The position numbers and the translations under genes are program-made. The notes under the pieces are model-generated. The model ran no database searches. It was not told the DNA's origin and saw only the letters and a list, made by a program, of their open reading frames with translations. From Nannochloris sp. 'desiccata' (lineage: Eukaryota; Chlorophyta; Trebouxiophyceae; Chlorellales; Chlorellaceae), in the NCBI GenBank assembly GCA_019044685.2, contig JAGTXX020000008.1, forward strand, positions 372,001 to 436,000: a DNA stretch of 64,000 bases, read 5' to 3'. Shown here piece by piece: positions 22,964-35,148 of the stretch (position 1 is the stretch's first letter; each line of letters opens with the position of its first letter).

Positions 22964-23639
22964 ATTGGTTTCAGCTTAATTAAAAAAACATAGACCTCCT
23001 CTAGAGGACCCCAAGAGTAAGCAACTTTCATCTAATTGTGGCGAAAGCCACACAGGGTGCACGGTGCTTTCGGAGGGCGATACTCTAGCTTACTTAGAGT
23101 GTACCTGACCCTCTGGAAGTGGGAGCATAGTAACTTGACGGAAAATCAGATCGTTTATCGCAGATGCATGTTATGGGCATGAAACATGTCGGAATGATCT
23201 CTGCTTAGCGCAAGCAGCTCGCTTACACCAGAATAATAGTTGCAAAATTATTCTCTACACGGTGGCAAGCACTGGGAGGATTTTCTCGTGTTTTGGTGTG
23301 AGGGCACTCCACGCATTGTCAATCAAGTTTTTTAAGTCAGAGTCTAACTGGCGGTTCTTCTTCTGTTATTCCCTTGCAGAGTTGGATACCGAGGTATAAG
23401 ACGTGAAGCAAGAGGAACAACTCGATTTCCTTTCTGTTTCAGACCTTGATTTACCTCCTCGCCCTGCCAACAGCAGTCTGATCCCCTGCTGCCTTGGCCT
23501 CGCACATCAATCTAGCAAACTCAAGTCACAACTCACCTAGGAGCTTCCAGCTCTTAGACCACACTGTTAGGTTGTGTTATAACTGCCTGTAGCAGCAAAA
23601 TACTTCCGCAGTCGCGCCGTCCCCTTTAGTCCACTCTCT
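22964..23639 (+). other. Leader of outer retrotransposon
   Basis: This untranslated stretch runs from the primer-binding site to gag. It contains short complementary words, such as GGCGAAAGCC near 23041, that could form stem-loops. No open frame of note. Confidence 0.6.
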
Positions 23640-24608
23640 ATGGCTACCGACAGTGAAATTCAAGTTCGATTTTTCCACACCAACCCGCTCGCTGCTGAAA
23701 ATCCTTTGTCGGAGGGTAGCACCCAGCCTTTAGGTCCACCATTCCCTGGAGCATCTTCGGTTCCCGTGTCTGAGCATGACTCCCCCGCTTATGCGGACCC
23801 CTGGGCTGACCCAGAATTGGGCAAGAAATTGAAAAGCATCAACATGCCTTTAAAATTCAGCGGCCAGCTTGAGCTGCAGCCGCCTTTGGCATGGAATCGC
23901 TGGGTCAACCAGTTGAGGTACGTGATGCGTAGTCGAGGCCTCACTACCACCTGGCAACAGTGCGTTGGCTTTGGTGAAGCGTTGGCAGGCCCTCCGTTGG
24001 ATCTCTTCCTTGCCGAAGTTCACGGTGCCGCTATCGTGCCCACTTTTGACGAATTTTTGTCCCGTCTGTCCAGCCAATACCTTCCTAGAACCAATCTTCA
24101 ACACTGGGTTATGGAAGCACTGGCAAATGCTAAATTACAGAGCGACGAATCGGTTCAACAGTACGTTCTTCGTCTTTGTGAGCTCTTCCGTCTTTCTTCC
24201 TCTCCCAAGAGCATTGAAGACCAGCACCTTGCCTTCCTTAAGGGTCTTCCCCCTTCCTTGCAAACTGCGTATTTGGATCGCCTGCAAGAACGCAGCGATG
24301 ATGGACTGCGAGATGAAGCGTTAGAGCCACTCCAAGGCAATTCTATAGTCAAATATCTGGACACTAAGAATCAACGCTACCTCCAAGACAAGCAGCGCAG
24401 GGCTGCAGCTGGTGGTCATAAACCCACCAGTCGTGTCAACGCAGCTACCGTAGCTGATCCAGCACGGGTTCAGGCTTGGCTTAAAACTAAATCTGAAAAA
24501 TTGAACATAGATCTCTCTCTCATCCAAGCTCGGTATGCCAAGAGAGAGTGCTTCAAATGTGGTAGTACTGACCACAAGTTACCTCAGTGCGGGAAGTCCC
24601 CAAACTGA
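23640..24608 (+). CDS. gag: Gag of outer retrotransposon
   Basis: 322 aa. The retrotransposon gag capsid-like helices occupy residues about 75-220 (NRWVNQLRYVMRSRG, QYVLRLCELFRLSS). The C-terminal zinc knuckle is CFKCGSTDHKLPQC. The stop TGA at 24606 directly follows a CCCAAAC heptamer. The protein packages the element RNA. It overlaps pol by about 38 nt in the -1 frame. Confidence 0.9.
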   Translation: MATDSEIQVRFFHTNPLAAENPLSEGSTQPLGPPFPGASSVPVSEHDSPAYADPWADPELGKKLKSINMPLKFSGQLELQPPLAWNRWVNQLRYVMRSRGLTTTWQQCVGFGEALAGPPLDLFLAEVHGAAIVPTFDEFLSRLSSQYLPRTNLQHWVMEALANAKLQSDESVQQYVLRLCELFRLSSSPKSIEDQHLAFLKGLPPSLQTAYLDRLQERSDDGLRDEALEPLQGNSIVKYLDTKNQRYLQDKQRRAAAGGHKPTSRVNAATVADPARVQAWLKTKSEKLNIDLSLIQARYAKRECFKCGSTDHKLPQCGKSPN

Positions 24609-27303
24609 GTGTCCCAGTAGTTTCTGTAATTGAAGGTGCTGGGGACCATTCTGTAAAGAATGATTGTTCCAGTGGTAATCCTGGAATTGGTCAGTCAATG
24701 AGTGATGACCAAACTAATGCATTAGAACGTTTAACCCATGATTGGGATCTTATTGAAGAAGCTATGTTAGAGCGTCTTCAGCAGCAGAAGGAATTTCCGC
24801 TTGGTGTTATTTTAGCTAGAATTCAATCTAGAAGAGATCTACAAGAAAGATCTAGTACATTGATGTATTTTACTGGCAAATTAGGTAGTTCTACCGTTAG
24901 ATTCTTTATTGATACTGGTGCTGAAGGCAGTTTCGTGTCTGAAGCACTGGTTCGTGCAAAACAGCTTCCGTTACAGCGTGGTAGAAGTTTAGTAGTTAGA
25001 GCTTTTGATGGCTCCAGGCACGAGTGTAAACAAGTGCTGGGGAACATTTCTCTTAGTATTAGTGAATATCGTGGTACTCATAGCTTTGTGGTTGCTCCGC
25101 TTTCTGGTTTTGATGTCATTCTTGGTATGGACTGGGTGGATCAGTTTACCGACGTTACGTTCATGCCTAAGCAGCAACAAGTCCAACTGTCTACTGCTGA
25201 TGGAATGGAATTACTCTTGTATTCAGATAAGGCTCCTGCACCGTCGTTCCCTCTGTGCAGCATGGCTACTTATGAACGCGACCTTAGACTGAATCAAGTT
25301 CAAGATGTTTTTGTCGTAGCGGTGCAATGGAAAACTGATCCCCTGTCGGACTCTCCTATATTGGACGTCTCCATTCCAGATCATTTTGATGAAGAAACTA
25401 GAACTAAATGGAAACAAATGAAGAAAGATCTGAACCTGGTACTGGATGATTTTCGAGATCTGATCCTTAAAGGCTATTTGGTGGAAATGCCGCCCGATCG
25501 TGAAAAAGACGGTGGTAATTTTACTATCAAATTGAAGCCTGGTGCTGAACCTCCTAACCAACCTCCTCGTCGTCTGGGCCTGCATCTTCAACCTGAATTA
25601 GAAAAACAGCTCAAAGACTTACTGGCCAGAGGTTATATCCAGCACAGCAATTCTGAATTTGGAGCCCCGGTGCTGTTTGTTAAAAAGAAAGATGGCACTT
25701 GGCGGCTCTGCGTTGATTATCGCGAATTGAATGATCTCACAGTCAAATTGAAGTATCCTTTACCTAGAACGGATGATCTTCTAGATTCCATAGAAGGCGC
25801 TACTGTGTTCAGCAGTTTAGATGCTGTGCAAGGTTACCACCAGTGCCGCGTCAGAGTCGATGACGTACCGAAAACAGCTTTTCGGACCCAATATGGTCAC
25901 TACGAGTATCTCGTGCTTCCTTTTGGACTTACCAATGCTCCTGCGCATTTTCAGAAGTATATGCATCATATATTTCGGGAAGCCAACCTGCTGGGAGTGA
26001 CTGTACTGGTCTACTTAGACGATATTTTAATTTTTAGTAAAAACCTTGAAGAGCATGCGCAGCATGTTAGGGCTGTGCTGGAGGTGCTTCACAAGAATAA
26101 AATACAGTTGGCACCTCATAAGTGTCGCTTTGGTTTAGCTGAGGTGGAATTTCTGGGTCATTTGGTGTCTGCTAATGGTATTAGACCTGATCCTAAGAAG
26201 GTTGCCGCGATTGCCGAATGGACCGCTCCCACCAATGTTAGTGAGTTGAAGTCGTTTACTGGTGCTGTAAATTTTCATAGAAGGCATATTGAACACTGTG
26301 CGTCTATTATGGCACCTTTGAACAAGTTAACAAAGAAAGAAACACCTTATATCTGGGGAACCGAACAGCAGGCAGCATTTGATGATTTAAAACAGGCTCT
26401 CATCAGCGCTCCCGTATTGCGACCTCCCAAATTTGGTGGTATGTTTCATTTATACACCGATGCCAGTGGTGTTGGCATGGGTGGTGCGTTGTATCAAGAC
26501 TTTGATGATGGCAGGCATCCTATTGCTTTCTGGAGCAGCTGCTATACCCCTGCACAGCTAAATTACGGCGTGCCCGAGCAAGAGCTGTGTGCTGTCATCC
26601 TTGCCTTGAAATATTTTGAACATTATCTGAAGAATGCTCAGGTGACTGTGTTATCTGACCACATGGGTCTGTCTACTTTCCTTACAAAAAAAGGGATTAA
26701 AGAAACTCGCAGACACATGCGCTGGAAAGATTTTCTGGCTGAATTTGATATCCAGATCAAACACATCGCTGGCAGAGATAATGTTGTTGCTGATGCTTTA
26801 AGCAGAAGAGGGTGGCTCGAGCAGCTGCAAGTTAATACAATAAATGTTGGTGGTAGTGATGCTGATAATAAACTTCTGGATGGCTGGTCAGCAGCATGCA
26901 ATTCTGATCCAGCAATTAAAAATCTGCTAGAAAAGTTTGCTGCCGGGACCTTGTCAAAGAAGAGATTCGCGATGCCTGATGATAAATTGTATCGTCTTTA
27001 TGGTTCACAGTGGTGTTTGGTTGTACCTCATAGTAAAGTTCACGCCTTACTTCATGAATTTCACGACTCACCTACTGCTGGTCACATGGGTGTTGAGCGC
27101 ACTGAAGTGTCGGTGCGTCGTCACTACTGGTGGCCTACGTTGCATGCTGATGTAGTGAAATACATCACTCATTGTCCGCACTGCCAACGTAATAAACCAG
27201 ATAATCAAGCCATGTATGGTAAGATGGTACCAGTACAGGTACCCAAACTACCTTGGCTGGCTGTGAATATTGACTTCTTTGATATGCCGCCGGACGAGGC
27301 CGG
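24571..27303 (+). CDS. pol: Pol of outer retrotransposon, part 1
   Basis: The frame is open from 24571. Aspartic protease: FFIDTGAEGSFVSEAL. Reverse transcriptase: [13 protein letters not shown] and YLDDILIFS. RNase H: LYTDASGVGMGGALY and DHMGLSTFL. Integrase zinc finger: H-x3-4-H (HEFHDS...GHMG) and CPHCQ. The first catalytic Asp lies in VNIDFF. The frame is cut at 27303 by the inner element; in the empty site it continues at 33812 with no loss of frame. The extra residues after 27303 are read from the inner LTR and are not native. Confidence 0.92.
24599..24605 (+). promoter_or_regulatory. Putative -1 ribosomal frameshift site (gag-pol, outer)
   Basis: C CCA AAC in the gag reading frame fits the X XXY YYZ rule and lies directly before the gag TGA. 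The -1 frame is open from 24571 into pol. The same heptamer survives in the gag relic at 886-892. Confidence 0.75.
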
Positions 27304-27662
27304 TGTAGCACTTTGCGCCTTATTTTGCCTTTTTCTATTTTGGTCTCTTTTCTTTCTTCCGTCGCTCTGGACAGCTATTCTCTGCCAGACTCAGTCTGAC
27401 ACAGTCACTCTCGTTATGGCTGCGTGCCCTATAACGTTATAGCTTGAGAAGCTACATACTCAATTCCTAAATAGCTCTCCATCGCTCTTTTCCACATTCT
27501 TAATTATGATTAACTCTTGATTCGTGTAACCAGGTACACCTGATACTCCTAGATACCCTATAGACCTCTAAGACAGTGTAGTTGTGACTCCACTGTGCGC
27601 ATTCGATCGAACATCTTGTTCCTAAGAACTTAGCCTTTCACCCAGTTAGGCATAGTTCTACA
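27304..27662 (+). repeat. Left LTR of inner retrotransposon
   Basis: 359 bp. The probable primer-binding site TTGGTTCTCAGC follows at 27663-27674, similar to that of the outer element. Confidence 0.95.
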
Positions 27663-28160
27663 TTGGTTCTCAGCTTTTGAAACGGGATACGTAAGTTGCA
27701 CCTTCTGATTCTCACTTGGCAAGTGAGCGTGCACCTCATCTGATTCGCATCCCGCGTTCTTCGACCTCTTGATTTTGGGCCCCACTCCTCTGCGTGGCCT
27801 TTTGATCTGTTTGATAGCCCTATATAAGCTTGACTTTGGCGAAAGTCCGCTCATAGGCTTCTCACAGGTGTGTTTTTGAGACTTGGCGAGTCGACACACC
27901 CCCGGCGTACGCGTTTCTGAAATTTTTCTTTGGCGGCTCTTGACCCCGGTTCCTGATATCTTGGTCCAGGTATCTCTGAAGATATTATCTGATTAAGATC
28001 TAGTGAAGCATCCACCACCACAGTACTGAATCCTCATCCGTGACTACCGAGGTAGCTGCTATCAGCGAGAAGTACTGTACTGTCCACGGCTGATCTAGGT
28101 ATTAGTCATTTAGTACTTCAAGTGGTCCGGTATTAGTCCTATTCCACTGTACTATAGTGT
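27663..28160 (+). other. Leader of inner retrotransposon
   Basis: No gene. From about 28050 the sequence is rich in TAGTAC and GTACTAG-like words (28069-28190), which could form local hairpins or bind a factor. Confidence 0.5.
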
Positions 28161-28622
28161 ATGGCATCTAGTACTACACTAGTACATCAAGACTTGGTTA
28201 AAGAGGTAAAGAAAGAGAAGCGTAAAGAGAAGTTCAAACAGAAGAAGAAGAAGAAGGTCATTGCTGATACTCGTAAGCGTACTACGTGGCAATACAACAA
28301 GAGTAAAAGAAGTTCACAACTGAAGAAGTACCTTGACGCGAAAGCTAACGTAGAGGCTAAAGTTAAAGGTACTTACGGGAAGTTTACTTACATAGGGGGA
28401 TTGAAACAAGTGCCACTAGACGGCATTCCAGCTGATCTCAAGAACCCTAGTAAGTACAAGTGGGTACTAACTAGTACAGCTTGTTCTCAAGCACGTGAAG
28501 AAGAACAAAGCTTCTTAAAGTACTGGAATCCTAGACGTGTTGACGAAGCACGGTGGTCCCTTTGGGAAGAAGAAAATAAATTAAAGGTTCTTCCCGACGG
28601 CAGGGTCATATATTTTAATTGA
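28161..28622 (+). CDS. Lysine-rich ORF upstream of gag in inner retrotransposon
   Basis: 153 aa. Residues 10-45 are very rich in Lys and Arg (KKEKRKEKFKQKKKKK), then a KRSSQLKKYLDAKANVEAKV coiled segment and a compact C-terminal half with KYKWVLTSTAC and a WSLWEEENKLKVLPDGRVIY end. It lies on the coding strand, 24 nt before the gag ATG. The C-terminal half could be a small nucleic-acid-binding fold. I do not recognise it, and such an ORF is not standard in Ty3/gypsy elements. Confidence 0.6.
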   Translation: MASSTTLVHQDLVKEVKKEKRKEKFKQKKKKKVIADTRKRTTWQYNKSKRSSQLKKYLDAKANVEAKVKGTYGKFTYIGGLKQVPLDGIPADLKNPSKYKWVLTSTACSQAREEEQSFLKYWNPRRVDEARWSLWEEENKLKVLPDGRVIYFN

Positions 28623-28646
28623 AATTCGTATTGCTCGTACGACAAG

Positions 28647-29534
28647 ATGAACGCCGAAGAAGCTGCTCAGTTGATGCAGCAAGTACAGTTCTTGACTGCT
28701 CAACTCAATGAGTTACAGCAACAACCACCAAACGTGCAACAACCACCTGCTGCACAGCGTATCAAGCCCCGCAAGCCCAATGACTTTACCGGGGATAGTA
28801 AAGCTTTGCAAGATTGGTTGTACGCTGTATCCTTGTACTGTCATTCTATTGGTATTACTGATGATATGCTGAAGGTGCAAACTGCCTTGCCCTACCTTCA
28901 AGGTGCTGCCAAGACTTGGTTGCGTCGTGTCTACCCTGTTGATGAGTGGGCTAACGCTCCTTGGGGGACTTGGCAAGATTTTTGTACGGCTTTGCGTGGT
29001 GCTTTTGGTCCCTTGGAGGAACATCTTCAAGCACGGGAACGCCTTGACAACTTACGTCAGAGGCGTACTCAATCTGTGATTGATTACATTAGAGAGTACC
29101 GTATTATTATGCTTGAATTGCCTGAAGTTACTCAGGATGAAATTGTGCATCGCTTCCGGAAAACCTTGTACTGGGACAAGGTTAAGGACTATATTACCCA
29201 AGCTACGGCCAATAGGGTTCGTACAACTCTTCAATTTGACGAGATTGCTACTTTGGCTACTCTTGGTGAATTAGAATTGGTACCTGCTGGACAACGTGGC
29301 AGAGGCAATTACTCTGGCCAACACTGGCAGTCCCGCCAGCCGGCTTCTCTTGCTCCTGCTCCGCGTCCTGTGGCTATGGATATAGGTAGTATTGATTCTC
29401 GTCCCTCTGGTTCTTATGATCGTGACGCCTTGCGTCGTGAAGGTCGTTGTTTCTACTGCAAAGAACGTGGTCATCGTAAAAATCAGTGTCCCGAGCTTAC
29501 TAAGAAGCAGGGAAACGCGAGACACCGACAGTAA
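28647..29534 (+). CDS. gag: Gag of inner retrotransposon
   Basis: 295 aa. A short Gln-rich coiled-coil start is followed by the gag capsid domain ([37 protein letters not shown]) and one zinc knuckle, [14 protein letters not shown]. The stop TAA is at 29532. It differs strongly from the outer gag. Confidence 0.92.
   Translation: MNAEEAAQLMQQVQFLTAQLNELQQQPPNVQQPPAAQRIKPRKPNDFTGDSKALQDWLYAVSLYCHSIGITDDMLKVQTALPYLQGAAKTWLRRVYPVDEWANAPWGTWQDFCTALRGAFGPLEEHLQARERLDNLRQRRTQSVIDYIREYRIIMLELPEVTQDEIVHRFRKTLYWDKVKDYITQATANRVRTTLQFDEIATLATLGELELVPAGQRGRGNYSGQHWQSRQPASLAPAPRPVAMDIGSIDSRPSGSYDRDALRREGRCFYCKERGHRKNQCPELTKKQGNARHRQ
29510..29516 (+). promoter_or_regulatory. Putative -1 ribosomal frameshift site (gag-pol, inner)
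   Basis: G GGA AAC in the gag frame fits X XXY YYZ. It lies 15 nt before the gag stop, within the short gag-pol overlap (about 29503-29534). Confidence 0.75.
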
Positions 29535-32500
29535 GCGGAGTCTTTATTGCCGGTGAATCTGTTGATGATGATGTTGATGACTCCTCCACCCTTGATTCGG
29601 GCCCAGCTCCCGCCTGCGACCCTCGATATATTCTCGCAGTGCGCTCCGAGACTGAGCTGCAGGTCCTCCGTGGAAGTGTCAATGGCCAGGTCGTCACTAT
29701 CCTTATAGATAGTGGTGCTGCTGGTAATTTTATTTCTCAAGACTTTGTTGAAACATTTGGAATTACTACGAAAAAGAAAGATCCTCAGAACTGGACTCAA
29801 GCCCTGATGGCTGATGGTACCGCTTATGATTTGGACAAGTTTGTTCACCGTGCCACGATTAAAATCCAGAATTACAGAGATTCGGTATCTCTGGATGTAG
29901 TGCCTTTAGATTCGGCTTATCATATGATATTAGGACAACCATGGCTGAGTAAAATTAATCCTAGTATTGATTTCTCCGAGAAAACAATAACTTTTACTCA
30001 CCGCCGTCGTCGCCACTTTTGGCAATGTCCGCGACCAGACCGACCCACTACATTGAAGCCCTTGAGTGCTGTACAACTCAATAGAGTTCTTCGTAAGCGC
30101 CCCTCTGCTAAAGTATATGCTTGCTATGTACGGCAAACTGATGACGGTGTCGAAAGTGAAGTTAAAGAAACCACCGCCGCGGGCGCTCGAAAGATGGCGA
30201 AGGATATTATGAAAGATTATGAAGATGTTTTCCCTGATAACTTGCCTCCTGGTCTGCCTCCTGAACGATCTGTAGATCATCGTATTGAACTTGAACCTGG
30301 TGCTCAACCCACTTCCCGCCCAGACTATAAAAAGAGTCTGCCTGAATACGATGAAATGCAGCGACAGATCAACGAAATGTTGGAAAATGGTGAGATACAG
30401 CCTAGTGTGTCTCCCTATGGATCTCCTGTGCTGTTTGTCAAGAAGCAAGATGGCTCCTTACGTATGTGTATTGACTACAGAGCCCTGAACAAACAGACTG
30501 TGAAGAATAGGTATCCGCTCCCTCGTATTGAAGAAATGTTGGATCGCCTTGGTAAGGCCAAGTACTTTACCAAGCTTGATCTGAGATCCGGCTACTATCA
30601 AATACGAGTAGCTAAAGAAGATATCTACAAGACTGCATTTAGTACCAGATATGGTCACTATGAGTTTTTAGTGATGCCATTCGGTCTGACGAACGCTCCC
30701 GCCACCTTCCAGACCTTGATGAATGACATCTTCCGCACTAGTTTGGACAAATTCATTATGGTATACTTAGATGATATCCTTATCTTTAGTGATACTCTTG
30801 AGGATCATGAAAAGCACGTTCGCCACGCGCTTGACGTCCTCCGACAGAATAAGCTGTATTGCAAGGCCTCTAAGTGTGAATTTTTCCAAACTGAAGTGTC
30901 CTTCCTTGGGCATGTGATTAATGGTGATGGTGTTAAAGCTGACCCTCGTAAAGTTCAAGCTGTTGCTGACTGGCCTCAACCTAAAACAGTCCGGCAAGTC
31001 CGCTCTTTTCTCGGTCTAGCTAATTATTACCGTCGCTATGTTCATGGTTTCGCCACCATGGCTGCCCCTCTTACCTTGCTTACTAAGAAGAATGTCCCTT
31101 TTCTCTGGACTACCAAGCAAACTCAAGCGTTAGAAGCCTTGAAGACTGCCTTGTCCACCGCTCCTGTGTTGAAAAATCCTGAATTTGGCAAGCCTTTTGT
31201 GATTACTACGGACGCTTCTGAGTTCGCTGTTGGTGCTGTGCTTAGTCAATCTACGCCTGAAGGTGAACGTCCTGTTGCCTTCATTTCTCAAACTCTGAGT
31301 GATACTGAACGTCGTTGGCCTACTCATGATCGCGAACTTCATGCTATTGTCTGTGCTCTCAAACGCTGGCGACACTATGTCGAAGGCGTGCCGATCACTG
31401 TTCTTACTGATCATAATTCCTTGAAGTACTTCATGGAACAAAAAGAACTGTCTAAGAGACAAGTACGATGGCTTGAAACTCTATTAGAGTACGGTAATGA
31501 CTTGCTCATCAAGTATCTCCCTGGTAAAGCTAATGTTGTAGCTGATGCTTTGAGTCGACGCGCTGATTTTGAACTGCCCCCTGTGTCTGACACTGTGCTG
31601 CCACAGCTGCTTCGTGTGCAAGGTATTCGTGTTAATAGTGTTCGTGTGAATTCTATTGTACATTTTGAACCTAACCAAGGTTGGTTAGCTGAATTGAAGG
31701 ATGCTTTGGTTAAAGATCCTTTGTACAAGAAAGTTGTCGCTCCCGCTCCCGTTAGTAACCGTCGTCGTCGCCGCTCTCTTGCTCCTCCTCCATCTGTCTT
31801 GGATTTTGAATACTCAGTTCAAAATGATTTAATTTATGCTCACTCGAAGGGAAGAAAGAAATTGTTCGTTCCATTCAAGAAGTTGCAAGCTAAAGTTTTA
31901 GCTGCAAATCACGATCATGTGACTGCTGGTCACGTGGGCATGGATAAAACTACTGAACTGGTTTCTCGACATTACTACTGGCGTGGAATTGCACAAACTG
32001 TACAACGTTATGTGAAATCTTGCCTTCTTTGTCAGCGAATGAAATCGAACAACCAAAAGCCTGCTGGCTTGTTGCAACCGCTGCCGGTTCCTGATCATAA
32101 TTGGGAACATGTCTCATTGGATTTGATTGGTCCTTTGCCTACCACTCTCAATGGTTTTGACTGCATTGTTACTGTAGTTGATAAGCTTTCTAAAATGGGT
32201 CATTTCATTGCTACCACTACCACTGTTGATGCTCCTAGTCTTGCTAAACTCATGATGAGTAATATCTTTAGGCTCCATGGTTTCCCAAAAGCCTTGATCA
32301 GTGATCGCGATGCTCGCTTCACCAGTGAGTATTGGAAACAATTTATTGATGCTTTAGGTATTGCTTCTCACATGTCTACTGCTTTCCACCCCGAAACTGA
32401 TGGCCAGACTGAGCGAATGAATAGGACCATTGAAGAGATGCTCCGCTCTTACGTCAACGATAAGCATGATAACTGGGATGAATTGTTACCTTATCTGGAA

Positions 32501-33271
32501 TTGGCTTATAATAATTCTCGTCAAGCTTCGCATAAGTTTACTCCGTACTTCTTGAATCATGGTACTCATCCTTTTGTCCCTGGTGCTGCTCTCAATCCTA
32601 CTTCTGCTGCTGCTGTCAATCCTGATACCTTGGCTCACACTGTCGCTACTGCTTTAACTGAAGCTAAACAACATTTGGAGCGCGCTCGTGAACGTCAGCG
32701 TGAATATGCAAATAAATCTAGAAGGCATGTTGAGTTTAAAGTTGGAGATCGTGTTTACCTGTCTACAGAAAATTTGAAGCTGCCCGGTCCTTCTCGCAAG
32801 CTGCAAGAAAGACGTATTGGTCCCTTCACGATTTCTAAAGTGCTGTCTCCCGTTACGTATAAACTTACACTCCCTAATGAGATGCAAATTCATGCTACCT
32901 TCCATGTCAAACTCTTACATCCCTTTGTAGAGTCTCCTGAAGAATTTGGTGAACGCGTTACTGTGGAACTGCCACCGATTGGTTATGCACGTGGTGATGG
33001 AATCTACCTTGTCGATTATGTATTTGGTCGTAAATGGGATACTATTGTTGGTAAATCTCGCCCTGAATGGTTTTATCATGTAGCTTGGCTTGGTTACTCT
33101 CTTGAAGAAGCTACTTGGGAACCCCGCCGCCAACTACTCGGCATTAAAGATTTAATTGATGAATATGATGCTGCACACCCACTCAAACGTGGAGAAGCTA
33201 CGCTACCACCTTGGCCTACTGTTAATTCTAAAAAGAAGAAGAATATCAAGGAACCTACTAAAAAGAAGTAA
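29516..33271 (+). CDS. pol: Pol of inner retrotransposon
   Basis: Reached by -1 frameshift; about 1250 aa. An acidic linker (VDDDVDDSS) precedes the protease [14 protein letters not shown]. Reverse transcriptase: [13 protein letters not shown] and YLDDILIFS. RNase [17 protein letters not shown]. Integrase: the H-H-C-C finger ends CLLCQ; catalytic residues lie in [22 protein letters not shown] and [19 protein letters not shown] (D, D, E). The C-terminal chromodomain is [19 protein letters not shown], which in chromoviruses guides integration to modified chromatin. All domains look intact, so the element could be active. Confidence 0.95.
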   Translation, partial: RETPTVSGVFIAGESVDDDVDDSSTLDSGPAPACDPRYILAVRSETELQVLRGSVNGQVVTILIDSGAAGNFISQDFVETFGITTKKKDPQNWTQALMADGTAYDLDKFVHRATIKIQNYRDSVSLDVVPLDSAYHMILGQPWLSKINPSIDFSEKTITFTHRRRRHFWQCPRPDRPTTLKPLSAVQLNRVLRKRPSAKVYACYVRQTDDGVESEVKETTAAGARKMAKDIMKDYEDVFPDNLPPGLPPERSVDHRIELEPGAQPTSRPDYKKSLPEYDEMQRQINEMLENGEIQPSVSPYGSPVLFVKKQDGSLRMCIDYRALNKQTVKNRYPLPRIEEMLDRLGKAKYFTKLDLRSGYYQIRVAKEDIYKTAFSTRYGHYEFLVMPFGLTNAPATFQTLMNDIFRTSLDKFIMVYLDDILIFSDTLEDHEKHVRHALDVLRQNKLYCKASKCEFFQTEVSFLGHVINGDGVKADPRKVQAVADWPQPKTVRQVRSFLGLANYYRRYVHGFATMAAPLTLLTKKNVPFLWTTKQTQALEALKTALSTAPVLKNPEFGKPFVITTDASEFAVGAVLSQSTPEGERPVAFISQTLSDTERRWPTHDRELHAIVCALKRWRHYVEGVPITVLTDHNSLKYFMEQKELSKRQVRWLETLLEYGNDLLIKYLPGKANVVADALSRRADFELPPVSDTVLPQLLRVQGIRVNSVRVNSIVHFEPNQGWLAELKDALVKDPLYKKVVAPAPVSNRRRRRSLAPPPSVLDFEYSVQNDLIYAHSKGRKKLFVPFKKLQAKVLAANHDHVTAGHVGMDKTTELVSRHYYWRGIAQTVQRYVKSCLLCQRMKSNNQKPAGLLQPLPVPDHNWEHVSLDLIGPLPTTLNGFDCIVTVVDKLSKMGHFIATTTTVDAPSLAKLMMSNIFRLHGFPKALISDRDARFTSEYWKQFIDALGIASHMSTAFHPETDGQTERMNRTIEEMLRSYVNDKHDNWDELLPYLELAYNNSRQASHKFTPYFLNHGTHPFVPGAALNPTSAAAVNPDTLAHTVATALTEAKQHLERARERQREYANKSRRHVEFKVGDRVYLSTENLKLPGPSRKLQERRIGPFTISKVLSPVTYKLTLPNEMQIHATFHVKLLHPFVESPEEFGERVTVELPPIGYARGDGIYLVDYVFGRKWDTIVGKSRPEWFYHVAWLGYSLEEATWEPRRQLLGIKDLIDEYDAAHPLKRGEATLPPWPTVNSKKKKNIKEPTKKK

Positions 33272-33447
33272 TTTTATTGTCTATGTGATTTTTTTTTTTT
33301 TTTCCCTGGTTAAGAAATTTTCAGATTTGTCTATTTATATTTTCATTTTGCTGACTGTCTTTTGTTTTGCTTTCCCCTTGATTCCTTTGTCTGCTTACAT
33401 TGTTCTGAGCCAGCGAGGACGTGGCTCTTTTCTTAAGGAGGGGATAA
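33272..33447 (+). other. 3' region and polypurine tract of inner retrotransposon
   Basis: A T run lies near 33288-33303. The polypurine tract AAGGAGGGGA is at about 33435-33444, just before the right LTR. Confidence 0.7.
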
Positions 33448-33806
33448 TGTAGCACTTTGCGCCTTATTTTGCCTTTTTCTATTTTGGTCTCTTTTCTTTC
33501 TTCCGTCGCTCTGGACAGCTATTCTCTGCCAGACTCAGTCTGACACAGTCACTCTCGTTATGGCTGCGTGCCCTATAACGTTATAGCTTGAGAAGCTACA
33601 TACTCAATTCCTAAATAGCTCTCCATCGCTCTTTTCCACATTCTTAATTATGATTAACTCTTGATTCGTGTAACCAGGTACACCTGATACTCCTAGATAC
33701 CCTATAGACCTCTAAGACAGTGTAGTTGTGACTCCACTGTGCGCATTCGATCGAACATCTTGTTCCTAAGAACTTAGCCTTTCACCCAGTTAGGCATAGT
33801 TCTACA
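33448..33806 (+). repeat. Right LTR of inner retrotransposon
   Basis: 359 bp, matching the left LTR, followed by target duplication GCCGG (33807-33811). Confidence 0.95.
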
Positions 33807-33811
33807 GCCGG

Positions 33812-34982
33812 GATGGATTACGCGTTAAGCGTTACTGATCGTATGTCTAAAATGGTTCATATCTTGCCCTGTATGAAATCTATCACTGGAGAAGGTACTG
33901 CTCGTCTCTTTTACGATGGTGTATTTAAGTATCATGGTATGCCTAAATCTATTGTTTCTGACCGTGATTCAAGGTTTACATCAGCGTTTTGGCAAGAATT
34001 AATGAAAATTTTAGGTACTGATTTGCTGATGTCCACTGCTATGCACCCTCAAACTGATGGTCTAGCAGAGCGTAGTCACCGTACTATTAAAGAAACCCTG
34101 ACTAACTGGACTGCTGCTAATCCCAGCAACTGGTCTCAACATATTTCTTCAGTCGAATTTGCTATCAACAACTCCAAGCAAGGTGCTACTGGTCAAACTC
34201 CTTTCTTTCTTAATCATGGTCTGCACCCTCATACTCCTGCTTCCTTATTGGCTGATTCAGTTTTGCCCGCTTCTTTATCTCCTCATGCTGATGATTATCT
34301 CAAGAAATTAAAGACAGCCTGGAAGTGTGCTCATCAATGTGTCTTAGCAGCCCAAGAAACCATGAAGAAGCGAGCCGACCGCCACCGCCGACCGAGTCCG
34401 TTTAAAGTTGGTGATAAAGTTTTAGTATCTTATAAAGTTTTAAAGATGCCTGATGTGACAGCAAGGAAGCTGCAGCATCGGTATTTTGGTCCTTACCCTG
34501 TCACGCAGCTGTGTGGTGAGAATGCAGTTGTGGTGGAGCTGAGTGCCGGAAGAACAAGGTCTTTTAATGTTTCTAATCTTAAGCCTTGGAAGGAAGATCC
34601 AGACACCTTCCCTGGCCGTGATTACTCTCAACCTGGTCCTGTAGAAGTTATTGGTGATGAAGAATATTTTACAATAGACAGATTCATCAAGAATAGGTGG
34701 GTGAGAAGTGGTCGTGGTTATAAAGAACAGTTTTTGGTGCATTGGGAAAATTACCCGCCAGAAGACGTATCTTGGCTTCCAGTACAGCAGCTTGAATCAG
34801 AGATGGAAAAGGATAGTTTTACCGAATTATTGAAAACATTACAGACAAGAAAGCCTAGACCTGCGCTTAAGCCTAAAAGGAAAATTAATAATAATAGCCA
34901 GCAGCAGCAGGCAGCGCCTCGTACTCAGCGGCAACAGCAGCAGCAAGAGCCTACTCGAGTTAGGACTAGGGCACAGCGATAG
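33812..34982 (+). CDS. pol: Pol of outer retrotransposon, part 2
   Basis: Continues the integrase core directly after the insertion: SVTDRMSKMVHI, then catalytic SIVSDRDSRFTSAFW and HPQTDGLAERSHRTIKETL. A GPY-type segment (LQHRYFGPYPVTQL) is followed by a chromodomain, EQFLVHWENYPPEDVSWLP, and a basic, Gln-rich tail. The frame fits part 1 exactly when the inner element and one copy of GCCGG are removed. Confidence 0.93.
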
Positions 34983-35148
34983 TAACTTTCTTAGATTGAT
35001 TATGGGTTGTTACACCTTACGTAATTCTTTGTCTTGCTTTGTGTACTCTACAAGTGATTAACGATGGGGCTATCAGAGTGTTCCCGACTTGTAGTACAGT
35101 TTTGATCCTTTTGCAAAAAGTGTGTTTTTGGTATAAAGAAGGGGAGAA
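34983..35148 (+). other. 3' region and polypurine tract of outer retrotransposon
   Basis: The polypurine tract AAGAAGGGGAGAA (about 35136-35148) abuts the right LTR. Confidence 0.7.

Larger units (their letters stand above)
27304..33806 (+). mobile_element. Inner Ty3/gypsy retrotransposon (chromovirus type), nested
   Basis: 359-bp LTRs (27304-27662, 33448-33806) are identical as far as I can compare, start TGTAGCACTT and end TTCTACA, with the 5-bp duplication GCCGG (27299-27303, 33807-33811). The element is 6503 bp with an extra ORF, gag and pol all open. It is the youngest insertion in the nest. Confidence 0.97.

Noticed and set aside
27304..27442. Last 46 residues of the 951-codon open frame of the outer pol
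   Set aside because: They are translated from the inner LTR; the true continuation is at 33812.
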